Positions 1 through 10,078 of a stretch of 64,000 bases of DNA are shown here, one piece after another. The notes beneath the pieces are model-generated. The model was given only the letters and a program-made list of their open reading frames with translations, was not told the DNA's origin and made no database searches. Position 1 is the first letter of the stretch. Each line of letters starts with the position of its first letter. This DNA is from an uncultured Clostridium sp. (GTDB lineage: Bacteria > Bacillota_I > Bacilli_A > RF39 > UBA660): the NCBI GenBank assembly GCA_902493795.1, contig CABUQZ010000002.1:45972-109971 (forward strand), written 5' to 3'. Position numbers and translations under genes: made by a program.

Positions 1-655
1 TCTTATTTCTTTTCTTTTTATAATTATTATACAAAATAGTTGCAGTAATATATTTTTCATCACCATGAGTTCTTTCTTTTAAATCATTCATATATGTTAT
101 AACAGATTTAATTTTTTCTAAAATATCGGGGGTAATATTATCTTTATTAAATAATTTTTTTACAATATATTTTTGCATTTCTTCATCATAAGAAAAGAAA
201 TTATATACAATGTTATTATCATAATTATAATTAAATAGATTTGTATCACCAAATATAAATGATAATAGATTATCTATTTTTTCTTTATTTACATTATATA
301 CTTCTGATATTTCGCTATCTAATATTTTAACTATACCATTTTTTTCTTCAATTTTACCAATTTCTCCATTTGTAATTACATCGATTCTTGGAAGTCCTAG
401 AAGAGATAAAATCTGGTATGTGTTTTGAATAGCTTCTTCAAACATATTTACTCTTAGTGCCTTAGTACATATTATTTGACTAGATTTTGGCATAAATGAA
501 ATAGTTTTAACACAACTAATATCTTGTGTAATTTTTTCTTTAAATTCTTCCCCATAATATTTAACAAATGCATCAATTATTATTTTTCTTTTATCCATTA
601 AATTTTTAAAAAAATTATTGTTGTAGTCATTTATATATTTATCGTAATCAAACAT
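1..655 (-). CDS. hypothetical protein, 3' part outside window
   Basis: An open frame on the minus strand starts with ATG at 655-653 and runs without a stop to the left edge, giving about 218 residues of an incomplete protein. The start has an AAGGAG ribosome binding site on the minus strand at 662-667. The product starts MFDYDKYINDYNN, is rich in Lys, Asn and Ile, and shows no signal peptide or membrane segment. I do not recognise a family. It reads in the same direction as the 897-aa gene to its right but is separated from it by about 200 bases that contain a likely terminator, so it is probably transcribed separately. Confidence 0.7.
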   Translation of the reverse strand, partial: MFDYDKYINDYNNNFFKNLMDKRKIIIDAFVKYYGEEFKEKITQDISCVKTISFMPKSSQIICTKALRVNMFEEAIQNTYQILSLLGLPRIDVITNGEIGKIEEKNGIVKILDSEISEVYNVNKEKIDNLLSFIFGDTNLFNYNYDNNIVYNFFSYDEEMQKYIVKKLFNKDNITPDILEKIKSVITYMNDLKERTHGDEKYITATILYNNYKKKRNK

Positions 656-764
656 GTTTTTCTCCTTTTCTTGAATTTAGCTCTTTTCTTTATATTATAT
701 AACATTTTTTAATAATAAAAAAATCAATTATTTTTATATAAACTTTTTTTATTTGAGATATTAT

Positions 765-790
765 AAAAGAATGACAAAAGTCATCCTTAA
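765..790 (-). terminator. probable Rho-independent terminator
   Basis: On the minus strand, AGGATGAC - TTTT - GTCATTCT forms an 8-bp stem (one G.U pair) followed by TTTATAA. It lies about 75 bases past the stop of the 897-aa gene. The rest of 656-862 is AT-rich and shows nothing else. Confidence 0.5.
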
Positions 791-862
791 AAATTGATTT
801 AATTATTTATAAATATTAAAACATATATATAAGAGTTGAAATTATAAATGCTTTCTGGTTTT

Positions 863-3556
863 TTAATCTTTTTTCTTTAAAATTTTTGATTTGTTTTGTT
901 CAGAATTTTTTTCTTTTATTTTTTTGAATTTCTCTTTTAATTCTTTTAATGCAATTTCGTACTCTTTTACTGCTCTTTCATCGTATTTTAAATATTCTCC
1001 TTGAATATTACCGTCATAAGTAATTAATATGTACCAATCATCATTATATATACAACTATCTATTTCATATTTATTTGATGCAATAAAACTATTTTCTTCT
1101 TCATCATTTAGTTTGTCAAAGTTATAGCTTGAGTATCTTATAGCATCTATTACTTTTAAAGCTTTCTCTATTTCTTCATTGCTTGCTTTTTTAAAGTCTA
1201 GAGAGAATATTTTATTCCTTGGATCTTGATAACTACATGTTGGATTACCATATCTAATGTTATTTAAATTTAGCTTTGGGTTTTTATATAAAATTGTTAA
1301 TTCTTTGTGATATGAATCTGTATTTCCATAGATTGGATCATCCTTTTCATAAATTGTGGGAGTTTTAATTTTAGTTGGAAATGGTTGTCCAGTTGGTCTT
1401 GCATAAGCTTCTGTTCCAATACATACAAGATTTATCGGCGTTTGTTCTTCTTTGTTTCTTTGTGAAGTTGATACTATATCTTTTATAGCATCTTGAAATG
1501 CCTCTATTGTTTCGGTATTTTTCTTTTTGTTTGAACATTCAATACTATTTGCAATTAAAACTTCTCCATTCCTTTTTAATGGTGAAAATCCTGCTAATTC
1601 GTTATTTTGATTATAGATTAAAAGAATTCTTCCATTTCTACATAGCGTTGCATGAAGTAGGTGATTATGTGCAACGTCATCTGGTCTTAAACAGCAATCA
1701 CATCTATATCCTAGTACAAAAGCAATTGGGTCATTAAATTTCATCATTTCATATGAATAGCCATTTTGTGCTTGTCCTTTTACATAAGGAATACTTGATT
1801 CTGTTCTTTCTTTCATTTGACTATAGATATCAAGTACTGTTTTATATATTTGTTCATTTGGTTTTCCTGTTTTATTTCCTAAACAGATATCGTTTAGAAT
1901 TTCATTTTCCCTAAGTTTATAATTATCAGGAGTTATATCTTTTAGATCTTTAGATTCTGATAATTCTTGGAATATAATATTTAATTTTCTTAGTGTTAAA
2001 TTGTTATGACATCTTTCTTTTATGCTATCAAAATTGTTATATAAATAACTCCAATTCTTTCTTAACTCTTCTTCTTTATTACTCAACATATCCATAAAAT
2101 GGTTATCTTTTTGCTTTTCAAATAAAAAATTTATAAATTCGTTTGAGATATGAGGAATATATTTGCTTCCTTCTTTAACTAAGGAAACATTACTAACGTT
2201 CAATTTCCCAACATTGTTATAAAAGATTTTGTCTAAATTACCATAATCTCCATTTAATATTTTTAATGTTCGTTCTAGTCCAAAAGTAAAGTACATTTTT
2301 ATGGCACAGCCATAGATAATAGAAAGTTCGTCTTCGTTTTCTAGATTTAATGATTTCAATATTTGATTTATGTGTTTATGATTTAAATATAATAATTGTT
2401 TTGGAGTAATACCATGTAGGTGATCCATTCTACTTGAGGTTTTACCAAATTTTAAATAAAAAATAGTCTTTTTAAAATCTAGTGGTGAAAAAAGTTTCTG
2501 ATAGTCTTCTTTTGAAATGCTATGTGATAACATTTTTTTATATAATCCTTCTTTAATAATTCTTATTTCATTTTCTGTTAGACCTTCTGAATTACATAAA
2601 ATTCCATAAACAAAGTCGATGAATTTTGTTTTTATTATTTCATTATTTTGGCATTCTTCTATTATGGTATTAAATGAGTTATAATCTATTTCGTTAAATG
2701 ATTCATTTTTTTCACTTAATAAGTGCGGAAAAAGTGTGTTAAAGTCATAATCTGGCTTTTTAATAAAGTAAGCTAAGTCTTTTTTTATAAATTCTTTTAT
2801 AAATTCTTTGTCTACATTTTTATATTTTAATAGTTCTTCTATCATTTCGGTTGAGAATGTAGATAGAGTCTCTTTATCAATATAAACTTTTTCACATTTT
2901 TCTGATAGCCATTTTTTTCTTCGAATAAATCCTTTAGAATCTTCTAGTATTTTTTGATAATCTTTGGGAAGTAGGATATGGTCACTTATTTTGTTAAAGA
3001 TTTCTATAATGTGTCTTTTTCTTGATAGTCTAGTGTTTTTAAAGATTTCGTCATCATTAACGATATTATTGAATAACTTTATTTCATCTATTCCTCTAAA
3101 AAAAGATTTATTTAATTGATTTTCTCCACATAATGCTACTATTCTTTGAAAGAATTTATTTTCAATTAATTGTTCATATACTTTTGGACTTTTTATAGTA
3201 TGTAGAAAATCTTCTAATTTTCCTAAATCATCTTTAAAAAAAGCATAATCTTTTGTATTGTAATTTTTGATTACTTCTTTACTTTTTATAGATTTTCTTG
3301 GTGAAATTAATTTATCTTGCATTTTTTCTTCACTAAACATTATTTCTTGAAAGAATGCAGGGCTTTTTTCGAAAATCATTCTTAACACTTCAGTGTCTTC
3401 TATTTTTAATATAGTTTGTATTACAGATTTATCTCTTAATACGATTTCTTTTTCATTTTCACTCATAGATGAAAGTATGTTTATTGCAGTTTTTCCTTCA
3501 AAATAATTGTATATCTTTGATAGTTTGTTTATTTTATATTTTATTCCATATTCCAT
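863..3556 (-). CDS. large uncharacterised protein with C-terminal GNAT-like cysteine module
   Basis: 897 residues, soluble by appearance, with no signal peptide. The first 600 residues are Lys/Asn/Glu-rich and mostly helical-looking, with no motif I recognise. From about residue 605 the pattern changes: a LGYRCDCCLRP cysteine cluster near 615, then a GRILLIYNQNNELAGFS strand pair, then NSIEC and a LVCIGTEAYARP segment. This resembles the acetyltransferase-like (GNAT-fold) module of some uncharacterised bacterial and viral proteins, in which a CC motif precedes a W/S-x-W and an NIE segment. That assignment is inferred from pattern memory. The start has a GGGGGA-type ribosome binding site. It lies directly downstream of the MacB-type exporter on the same strand. 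Confidence 0.75.
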   Translation of the reverse strand: MEYGIKYKINKLSKIYNYFEGKTAINILSSMSENEKEIVLRDKSVIQTILKIEDTEVLRMIFEKSPAFFQEIMFSEEKMQDKLISPRKSIKSKEVIKNYNTKDYAFFKDDLGKLEDFLHTIKSPKVYEQLIENKFFQRIVALCGENQLNKSFFRGIDEIKLFNNIVNDDEIFKNTRLSRKRHIIEIFNKISDHILLPKDYQKILEDSKGFIRRKKWLSEKCEKVYIDKETLSTFSTEMIEELLKYKNVDKEFIKEFIKKDLAYFIKKPDYDFNTLFPHLLSEKNESFNEIDYNSFNTIIEECQNNEIIKTKFIDFVYGILCNSEGLTENEIRIIKEGLYKKMLSHSISKEDYQKLFSPLDFKKTIFYLKFGKTSSRMDHLHGITPKQLLYLNHKHINQILKSLNLENEDELSIIYGCAIKMYFTFGLERTLKILNGDYGNLDKIFYNNVGKLNVSNVSLVKEGSKYIPHISNEFINFLFEKQKDNHFMDMLSNKEEELRKNWSYLYNNFDSIKERCHNNLTLRKLNIIFQELSESKDLKDITPDNYKLRENEILNDICLGNKTGKPNEQIYKTVLDIYSQMKERTESSIPYVKGQAQNGYSYEMMKFNDPIAFVLGYRCDCCLRPDDVAHNHLLHATLCRNGRILLIYNQNNELAGFSPLKRNGEVLIANSIECSNKKKNTETIEAFQDAIKDIVSTSQRNKEEQTPINLVCIGTEAYARPTGQPFPTKIKTPTIYEKDDPIYGNTDSYHKELTILYKNPKLNLNNIRYGNPTCSYQDPRNKIFSLDFKKASNEEIEKALKVIDAIRYSSYNFDKLNDEEENSFIASNKYEIDSCIYNDDWYILITYDGNIQGEYLKYDERAVKEYEIALKELKEKFKKIKEKNSEQNKSKILKKKD

Positions 3557-3624
3557 GATGATTTTCCCCCATCTATTAATGTGTTTTTTATTCTAACATA
3601 TTATTTTTATAGAAGAAATATTTT

Positions 3625-6600
3625 TTATTCAACACTTTTTAATGATTCAATCATATCTATCTTCTTAAGAGCAAAGTGTATTATGATACTTACTAATATA
3701 CTGAATGTTGTCATTAATATAGTAGATAATACATAACTAATTGGTGTTACATTGTGAATAAATTCTACTGCATTCATTTCAATTAAGTCTACTACTAAGT
3801 ATGAAACATAAGTTCCTAAGAATAAACCTATTGCGATACCAATAAATGTTATGATAACCATTTCTTTAATTATATAGTTATCCACTTCTTTGTGGAAAAA
3901 TCCTAATACTTTAAGTGTTGCTATTTCTCTTTTTCTTTCGCTAATATTTATATAAGAAAGATTATATAATACTGCGAAAGATAGAAGTCCTGATAATACA
4001 ATTAAGATATATACTACATTATTTAAAGATGAAAGCATATTATCAGTGCTTGTCATTATATTTTCTATTGTGTTAATGCTTAAAACATTTTTATTTAAAA
4101 GTAATTCTTCATTTATGTTATCTTGTTTTTCTTTATCAAGATTTAAGTAAGAAATGTTTACTATTAGTGGTTCGAAGTTTTTCTCGTATAATTCTTTACT
4201 CATATAAATGTAATTTCCTATATAGTTTTCTGCTATTCCACTTATTGTGAATTGATAAATTGTATTTTTATAATTAAATTCAATTTTATCATTTACATCT
4301 AAGTCTAGTATTCTACTTAATTTGTGACTTATTATTACTTTATCTTTTTCTAAGGATAATGATTTGTTATTATCTTTTAATTTTATTGCATTTTTTAAGT
4401 CTTTTTCGTTTGATGGTACAAATAGATTGATAGTTGTATTATTGTTTGTTACTGTCATTACTTTAGCATCAACATGGCTTTTTATTCCTTCAAGATTATA
4501 CAATTTATTTATTTCTTCTTCACTCATATTATTTAAATAAATCATTTCGTCAAAGTGGAATATTTCTTTAAACTGTTTATCTGGTATTGATACGATTGCA
4601 TCTTTTATTCCAAATCCTGATACCATAAGAATTGTACATCCAACAATACCTAGTGTAGTCATTATTATTCTTTTTTTGTATCTAAATATGTTCCTTATAG
4701 TAATTTTATTGGAAAAATTAATTTTTCTCCAAATGAATGTTTTTTCTAAAAAGAATTTTTTACCATCTTTGGGACTTTTGGGTCTCATAAGACTTGATGG
4801 TCCTTCTTTTACTATACTGTTAACTGTTATGATGCTTGTTACTACTATTGCAATTATTGAGATAGTTAGTCCAGAAATTGCTACTAATAAATTGAAATCC
4901 ATTGTGTATGTAGGAATTTCATATAGAATTTTATAAATGTTAAATACAAAGTATGGTAAGAATGTTACTCCAAATATTATTCCTAAGATACCACCTATGA
5001 ATGATGCTAAAATAGAGTAGACAATGTATTTTTTTCTTATATCTTTGTTACTGAATCCTAAACTTTTTAGTGTTCCTATTTCTCCACGATCTTCAAGAGC
5101 CATACGATTCATACACATTATACTCATAAAAATTGCAACCATAAAGAAGATAGTAGGGAAGACTATATTTAGATTTTTAATACTTTGCGTAGTATCTATA
5201 TATCCTTGATAATTATTATCATCATTTCTTGTATAGACGTACCATGTTGGTTTTTCTATTTCACTTGCTTCTTTTCTTGCTTTTGCTATTTCTTTTTCGA
5301 ACTCTGTTTTATTTTTATAATATTCATTATAGTTGTTGTTTAATGTTGTTTTACTATTTTTAATTTGGGTAATCGCATTATTATATTTTGTAAGATTTGT
5401 GTTATATAACTTTTCATATTCTAAGTAAGTATTATATCCTTTTTCAATTTCTTTTTTATATTCATTTAATATAGTTAGATTTTTTTCGTAATTTTTTAAC
5501 TCTTTTTCTATTTCTTTTACTCCAAAGATTAATTTTACTAATTCATTTTCTTTTCCACCAAACATGTTGATAAAAGTGAAAATTTTGTCGAAATTTGGAG
5601 TAGTATCTGGAATTATATTAACAAGATTGTGAATATTTTTTAATAAATATTTATTTATCAACAATTCGTTGTTGAAAAACTCAACTATTTTGTCGTAATT
5701 TGTCGAATTCTTATCAATTAGATCTATTATGTCTTCTTTTTCTATATTTTTGTTTAAATAGTTTTTTAAATCTTCATAGTTATTGTCATATAAAACATCT
5801 ATAACATTATCTATATCAGGTTTGTAGATTGATTCATCAATTAAATATTTTATTTCTTCCTTTGTAAAATCTTGTGAATCAATTATTTTTGTTATATTTA
5901 ATATATCGTCATAGGTTAAACCAAATACTTTTAAAGTGTCATTTATTTTTTCTTTTTCATTATCGAGTAATATTTTTCCATTATTTAATAATTCTTCTTT
6001 ATTTTTGATACTTTCTTTATTTTTGTTTATTTCTTGTAGTGAATTATCAAGATTTATTTTTGATTCATTTAAGGTTTTACTGTTATTTTTTAAAATATTT
6101 TCATTTTTTTCGATTTCATGATTATAATTATCTAATTTATTTTTAGCATCTTTTAGCTTTTTTAATCCATCTTTTTCTTGTTTATCTATTTCTTCGTTTG
6201 CTTTATCAATTATTTCTTTAATTCTTGCTTCTTCTCTTGATGATTTTATTTCTTCTAGGTTAGTTGATACTTTATTTATTGTCTTATTATAGTTATCATC
6301 ATTTGTTATATATTTATCTGCATTGTTAACTGTTATATATACTTCAGTGTAGTAGTCCATATTAAAGACTTCACTATTTACATAGGCATAATAATTAACT
6401 TGTCCAGTGCCTATATTTGTTGTGCCTCTACTTCCAGATGGAGTTGATTTTATTATGTATAAAGGACTATCTATTATTCCTACAATTTTTAATTTATTAG
6501 TTGTTAAATCTTCGCTTTCTTCAAATGTTATGTAATCTCCAATTGATAGTTTTTCGTTTTCTAAAAGTCCTTTTTCTACAACTACTTCATCCTTATTACT

Positions 6601-6972
6601 AGGTAATTTCCCATCTATTAAAATTAACTCGTTAACATCTTTTGTACGTTCAATTAATCTTATTGTAGCAGTTTTATCTTTTATATCAGTCATTATATCT
6701 TTATAGTGGCTTCCAATTGCTTTCTTAATGTTACTTAATCCATTTAAATATTCTATATCGCTATTAGTTAATCCCATTGTTGAAATAACTTTGATATCGT
6801 AAAGTTTATATTTATCGTAATAAGTATCAAGAGATGCAAGCATGTTTGTAGAAGCATTATTTAGACCTACAAAAACTCCAACTCCTAAAAGACTCATTAT
6901 TAAAAGAGATGCAAATCTTTTAAAACTTTTTAAAATTTCTCTTTTACTTAGTGTAATAATTCTATCTTTCAT
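3625..6972 (-). CDS. FtsX/MacB-type ABC transporter permease with large extracytoplasmic coiled coil
   Basis: 1115 residues. An N-terminal membrane segment (about 20-40) is followed by an extracytoplasmic region, of which about 255-620 is Lys/Glu/Asn-rich heptad-like coiled coil. An FtsX block of three membrane segments (about 640-770, containing GEIGTLKSLGFSNKDIR) follows, then a further membrane segment near 795, a second external domain, and a second FtsX block (REIATLKVLGF) ending near 1115. Two FtsX blocks in one chain mean one polypeptide can pair with the ATPase dimer. The ATPase gene lies 1 base upstream, so they form one operon. Permeases of this type usually export or extract lipids or peptides, or act in mechanotransmission rather than import. 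The substrate cannot be told from sequence. Confidence 0.88.
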   Translation of the reverse strand: MKDRIITLSKREILKSFKRFASLLIMSLLGVGVFVGLNNASTNMLASLDTYYDKYKLYDIKVISTMGLTNSDIEYLNGLSNIKKAIGSHYKDIMTDIKDKTATIRLIERTKDVNELILIDGKLPSNKDEVVVEKGLLENEKLSIGDYITFEESEDLTTNKLKIVGIIDSPLYIIKSTPSGSRGTTNIGTGQVNYYAYVNSEVFNMDYYTEVYITVNNADKYITNDDNYNKTINKVSTNLEEIKSSREEARIKEIIDKANEEIDKQEKDGLKKLKDAKNKLDNYNHEIEKNENILKNNSKTLNESKINLDNSLQEINKNKESIKNKEELLNNGKILLDNEKEKINDTLKVFGLTYDDILNITKIIDSQDFTKEEIKYLIDESIYKPDIDNVIDVLYDNNYEDLKNYLNKNIEKEDIIDLIDKNSTNYDKIVEFFNNELLINKYLLKNIHNLVNIIPDTTPNFDKIFTFINMFGGKENELVKLIFGVKEIEKELKNYEKNLTILNEYKKEIEKGYNTYLEYEKLYNTNLTKYNNAITQIKNSKTTLNNNYNEYYKNKTEFEKEIAKARKEASEIEKPTWYVYTRNDDNNYQGYIDTTQSIKNLNIVFPTIFFMVAIFMSIMCMNRMALEDRGEIGTLKSLGFSNKDIRKKYIVYSILASFIGGILGIIFGVTFLPYFVFNIYKILYEIPTYTMDFNLLVAISGLTISIIAIVVTSIITVNSIVKEGPSSLMRPKSPKDGKKFFLEKTFIWRKINFSNKITIRNIFRYKKRIIMTTLGIVGCTILMVSGFGIKDAIVSIPDKQFKEIFHFDEMIYLNNMSEEEINKLYNLEGIKSHVDAKVMTVTNNNTTINLFVPSNEKDLKNAIKLKDNNKSLSLEKDKVIISHKLSRILDLDVNDKIEFNYKNTIYQFTISGIAENYIGNYIYMSKELYEKNFEPLIVNISYLNLDKEKQDNINEELLLNKNVLSINTIENIMTSTDNMLSSLNNVVYILIVLSGLLSFAVLYNLSYINISERKREIATLKVLGFFHKEVDNYIIKEMVIITFIGIAIGLFLGTYVSYLVVDLIEMNAVEFIHNVTPISYVLSTILMTTFSILVSIIIHFALKKIDMIESLKSVE

Positions 6973-6973
6973 A

Positions 6974-7675
6974 TTACCACTCTATCTTATCTACATCAGT
7001 TGGATTTTTGTTTATTATGATTTCTTCGGCTTTTCCATTTTTAAAGTTTATTACTTTATCTGCCATTTTACTTATTGCAGAGTTATGAGTAATAATAATT
7101 ACTGTCATTTTCTTTTCACGACAAGTTTTTTCAAGAAGCTTTAATATTTGTTTTCCTGTGTTGTAATCTAGTGCTCCTGTTGGTTCATCGCAAAGAAGAA
7201 GTTTTGGGTTTTTAGCAATAGCTCTTGCGATAGCTACTCTTTGTTGTTCTCCACCTGATAGTTGAGATGGAAAATTATTTATTCTATCAGTAAGTCCAAC
7301 ACTTTCTAAAGTCTTTTTTGGATCTAGGTGGTCTTTACAAAGTTGTACTGAAAGTTCTACGTTTTCAAGTGCAGTTAAGTTTTGAATTAGATTATAAAAT
7401 TGAAATACAAACCCGATATCATTTCTACGATATAAAATTAGTTCTTTTTCACTATATGACTCGATATGCTTGTTGTTAACTATTATTTCTCCATTAGATG
7501 GTTTATCCATTCCACCTAGTAAGTTAAGTGCAGTAGTTTTTCCTGCTCCTGATGGACCTAGAATTACTACTAATTCTCCTTCGTTAATTTTAAAAGAAGC
7601 ATTATCAAGTGCTTTTATTTTGATTTCACCCATATCGTAGATTTTATTTACTTTTTTGAATTCTATGTAAGACAT
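6974..7675 (-). CDS. ABC transporter ATP-binding protein, MacB/LolD type
   Basis: 233 residues from the chosen start. Walker A is GPSGAGKTT, the Q-loop is FVFQFYNL, the signature is LSGGEQQRVAIARA, Walker B is LLLCDEPTGALD and the H-loop is IITHN, so the ATPase looks fully active. The open frame extends 23 codons upstream, but ATG at 7675 (MSYIEFKKVNKIY) has an AGGGGTGATGG ribosome binding site and matches the usual family start. It powers the 1115-residue permease encoded 1 base downstream. The divergent acyltransferase gene begins about 100 bases away. Confidence 0.93.
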   Translation of the reverse strand: MSYIEFKKVNKIYDMGEIKIKALDNASFKINEGELVVILGPSGAGKTTALNLLGGMDKPSNGEIIVNNKHIESYSEKELILYRRNDIGFVFQFYNLIQNLTALENVELSVQLCKDHLDPKKTLESVGLTDRINNFPSQLSGGEQQRVAIARAIAKNPKLLLCDEPTGALDYNTGKQILKLLEKTCREKKMTVIIITHNSAISKMADKVINFKNGKAEEIIINKNPTDVDKIEW

Positions 7676-7748
7676 ATAACCATCACCCCTCTGTGATTTG
7701 TTATTGTACCATACAATATTTAAAATGGAAACTAAAATCGTCAAAATA

Positions 7749-7757
7749 TGCTATAAT
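7749..7757 (+). promoter_or_regulatory. extended -10 promoter of acyltransferase gene
   Basis: TGC-TATAAT is an extended -10 element. Transcription would start near 7764, leaving about 16 bases before the ATG at 7780. No good -35 is visible. Confidence 0.55.
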
Positions 7758-7779
7758 CTTTATGGGAAGCGTAAGAAAA

Positions 7780-9984
7780 ATGAGAAAATATTTTAATAGC
7801 CTTGATATTTTAAGAATAATAGCATGTCTAGCAGTTTTGCTTTATCATATGGGAGTACTTTCCGGAGGATATCTTGCTGTATGTTCTTTTTTCGTTCTTA
7901 GTGGTTATTTGTCTTCATATAGTGCTTTTAAAAAAGAGAAATTTTCTTTTATTAAATACTATTTAGATAGATTAAAAAAAATATATATACCACTTGTTAT
8001 TGTTGTTTTCATATCTTTACTTGTTGTATCTTTTATAAAAGATTTTAATTTTTTGAATTTAAAACCTGAAACATCATCCGTGCTTTTTGGTTACAATAAT
8101 TATTGGCAATTAAGTGCTAATCTTGATTATTTTGCAAGGCACATAGCATCACCATTTATGCATTTATGGTATATAAGTATACTACTTCAGTACGAACTTG
8201 TATTTCCTTTTTTATTTGTTTTACTTAGGAAAATTGGAGATAAATTTCATAAGATAATCCCTGTTATTGTATTATCCATTTCATCAGTATTGTTAACATT
8301 ATATTTTTGTTATTCAGTGTACAATAATAATATAATGGTTACATATTATGATTCTTTTGTTAGATTATTCTCTTATGTTTATGGTATTTTATTTGCGTTT
8401 TTACAGCATTATTATGGTAGTTTAGTTTTTAAGTTCTTGAAAAGTAAAAAAAGTAAGTTTGCTGTTTTATCATTTTATTTTTTAATATTAATTATTTTGT
8501 TTATCACTTCAAAAGCTGATAGTAAGCCATTATTTTTTTGCGTTTCAATGATTCTTTCTTCCTTAGTTACTCTAAGAATAATAGACTATGCTACTATTGA
8601 TGGATCTAAAAAACAAAATAAGATTTTAAGTTTTTTATCATCTTTAACTTATAACATTTATTTATGGCAATATCTAATTATATTTGTTTTAGGATATATT
8701 AACCTTAATGAATCTATAAAAGTATGTATTTTAATAGGTAGTTTGTTCTTGTTATCATATTTTCTTTCTTTTGCACTAAATAAACATAAGAAAGTTTATT
8801 CAATTGTTTTTCAATTCTTTTTATTAACTATTTTCTTGTCTAGTAGTAGTTTTGGTGGGTATATTTTTGTTACTAGTAAAGATCATACAAAAGAGATGAA
8901 AAGATTAGAGGAAGAATTATCTAGAAATGAAGAACTTATTAAGAAGAAACAGGAAGAGTATAATACTAAACTTCAAAATGAGAATAGTTCTTGGGAAGAA
9001 ACTGTAAAAAAACTTGAGGAAGATGAAAACGCTTTAAAGGGAATGGTTTCCAATTTACCAGTTTTAGGTATTGGTGACTCTGTTATGTTAGGTGCTATTC
9101 CTAGTTTATATGAGACTTTTCCAAATGGGTATTTTGATGCTGCTAAAAACAGAACTACATGGGAAGCTAATAAACTTTTACTTTCAGCAAAGAATAATAA
9201 TAGATTAGGAGAAATAATTATTTTTGGATTTGGCGCTAATGGAGATTGTCCTTATTCATGTAAGGTAGAAGCTTTTAAAACAGTTGGAAATAGGCAAGTG
9301 TTTTGGATAAATGCTAGTAACGATAAAGAAGTTCATGTAAATAAAAATATAGAAGATTTTGCTAAGCAGTACAAAAATGTTCATATTATTGATTGGGAAA
9401 ATATTTCCAAAGGTCATAAAGAGTATTTTGTATCTGATGGAATTCACTTAACATCTCAAGGAAGACAAGCTTACTCAAAAGCCGTGTATGACGCAATATA
9501 TAATTATTATTTAGGTTTATATCAAAAAGAAAAAGATGAGATAATAAATAATCATAATAAAGAATTAAATAAAAAAATAAGTGTATATGGTAACGATACA
9601 GTTTTAAACCTATCTAAATACATAACATTAGATAATATTAAATATAGTGTTGATAATTATAATTACTTATTACTTAAATCTAAAATAGAATTAGATATAT
9701 CTAGTAATACTCTTAATCACAATGTAATATTTGTTTTTGATAGTAGAATTAGTATGACTAATAAGGAGTTTCAACAAATTATTAATTTATTACAAGATAA
9801 GAAGGTTTATATTGTATTGTTATCTAAAGACTCTTTAGATGTTAAAGAGTTTAACAATGTTACTGTTATTGATTTTTATAACGATATTAAAAATAATGAA
9901 AACTATTTAATGCCTGATAAAATACATCTTACAGATTTAGGTAATATTAAATTAAGCGAAAAAATAAATAGTTTATTTAAATAA
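7780..9984 (+). CDS. OatA-like membrane acyltransferase fused to SGNH hydrolase domain, with second SGNH-like tail
   Basis: 734 residues. The N-terminal part (1 to about 365) is an acyltransferase-3 membrane domain with about 10 segments and the family start DILRIIACLAVLLYHMG. A coiled-coil linker follows (about 370-425). An SGNH domain has block I GDSVMLG (Ser434) and block V DGIHLT (Asp553, His556). This architecture is that of peptidoglycan or wall-polymer O-acetyltransferases, where the membrane domain passes acetyl groups to the outer SGNH domain. A further 180-residue tail has FDS (Ser655) and DKIHLT (Asp713, His716), which looks like a shortened second SGNH unit. ATG 7780 was chosen because it lies just behind an extended -10 box and a GGAAG site. 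An upstream ATG at 7762 would lie on the transcription start. Confidence 0.88.
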   Translation: MRKYFNSLDILRIIACLAVLLYHMGVLSGGYLAVCSFFVLSGYLSSYSAFKKEKFSFIKYYLDRLKKIYIPLVIVVFISLLVVSFIKDFNFLNLKPETSSVLFGYNNYWQLSANLDYFARHIASPFMHLWYISILLQYELVFPFLFVLLRKIGDKFHKIIPVIVLSISSVLLTLYFCYSVYNNNIMVTYYDSFVRLFSYVYGILFAFLQHYYGSLVFKFLKSKKSKFAVLSFYFLILIILFITSKADSKPLFFCVSMILSSLVTLRIIDYATIDGSKKQNKILSFLSSLTYNIYLWQYLIIFVLGYINLNESIKVCILIGSLFLLSYFLSFALNKHKKVYSIVFQFFLLTIFLSSSSFGGYIFVTSKDHTKEMKRLEEELSRNEELIKKKQEEYNTKLQNENSSWEETVKKLEEDENALKGMVSNLPVLGIGDSVMLGAIPSLYETFPNGYFDAAKNRTTWEANKLLLSAKNNNRLGEIIIFGFGANGDCPYSCKVEAFKTVGNRQVFWINASNDKEVHVNKNIEDFAKQYKNVHIIDWENISKGHKEYFVSDGIHLTSQGRQAYSKAVYDAIYNYYLGLYQKEKDEIINNHNKELNKKISVYGNDTVLNLSKYITLDNIKYSVDNYNYLLLKSKIELDISSNTLNHNVIFVFDSRISMTNKEFQQIINLLQDKKVYIVLLSKDSLDVKEFNNVTVIDFYNDIKNNENYLMPDKIHLTDLGNIKLSEKINSLFK

Positions 9985-10078
9985 ATATAGTTGTCTTATT
10001 TTGTAAACTAAGTAAATAACTTATTTCAATGTAATGCAAATAAAGGGGTGTTGAGGTAAAATATAATTGGAGGACTAT

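Noticed and set aside
1498..1737. Plus-strand frame inside the 897-aa gene
   Set aside because: Lies antisense to a long real gene, lacks a ribosome binding site and looks like a shadow frame.
10062..10067. TATAAT just before fda as promoter
   Set aside because: Transcription would start after the ribosome binding site at 10069-10073, so it cannot serve fda.
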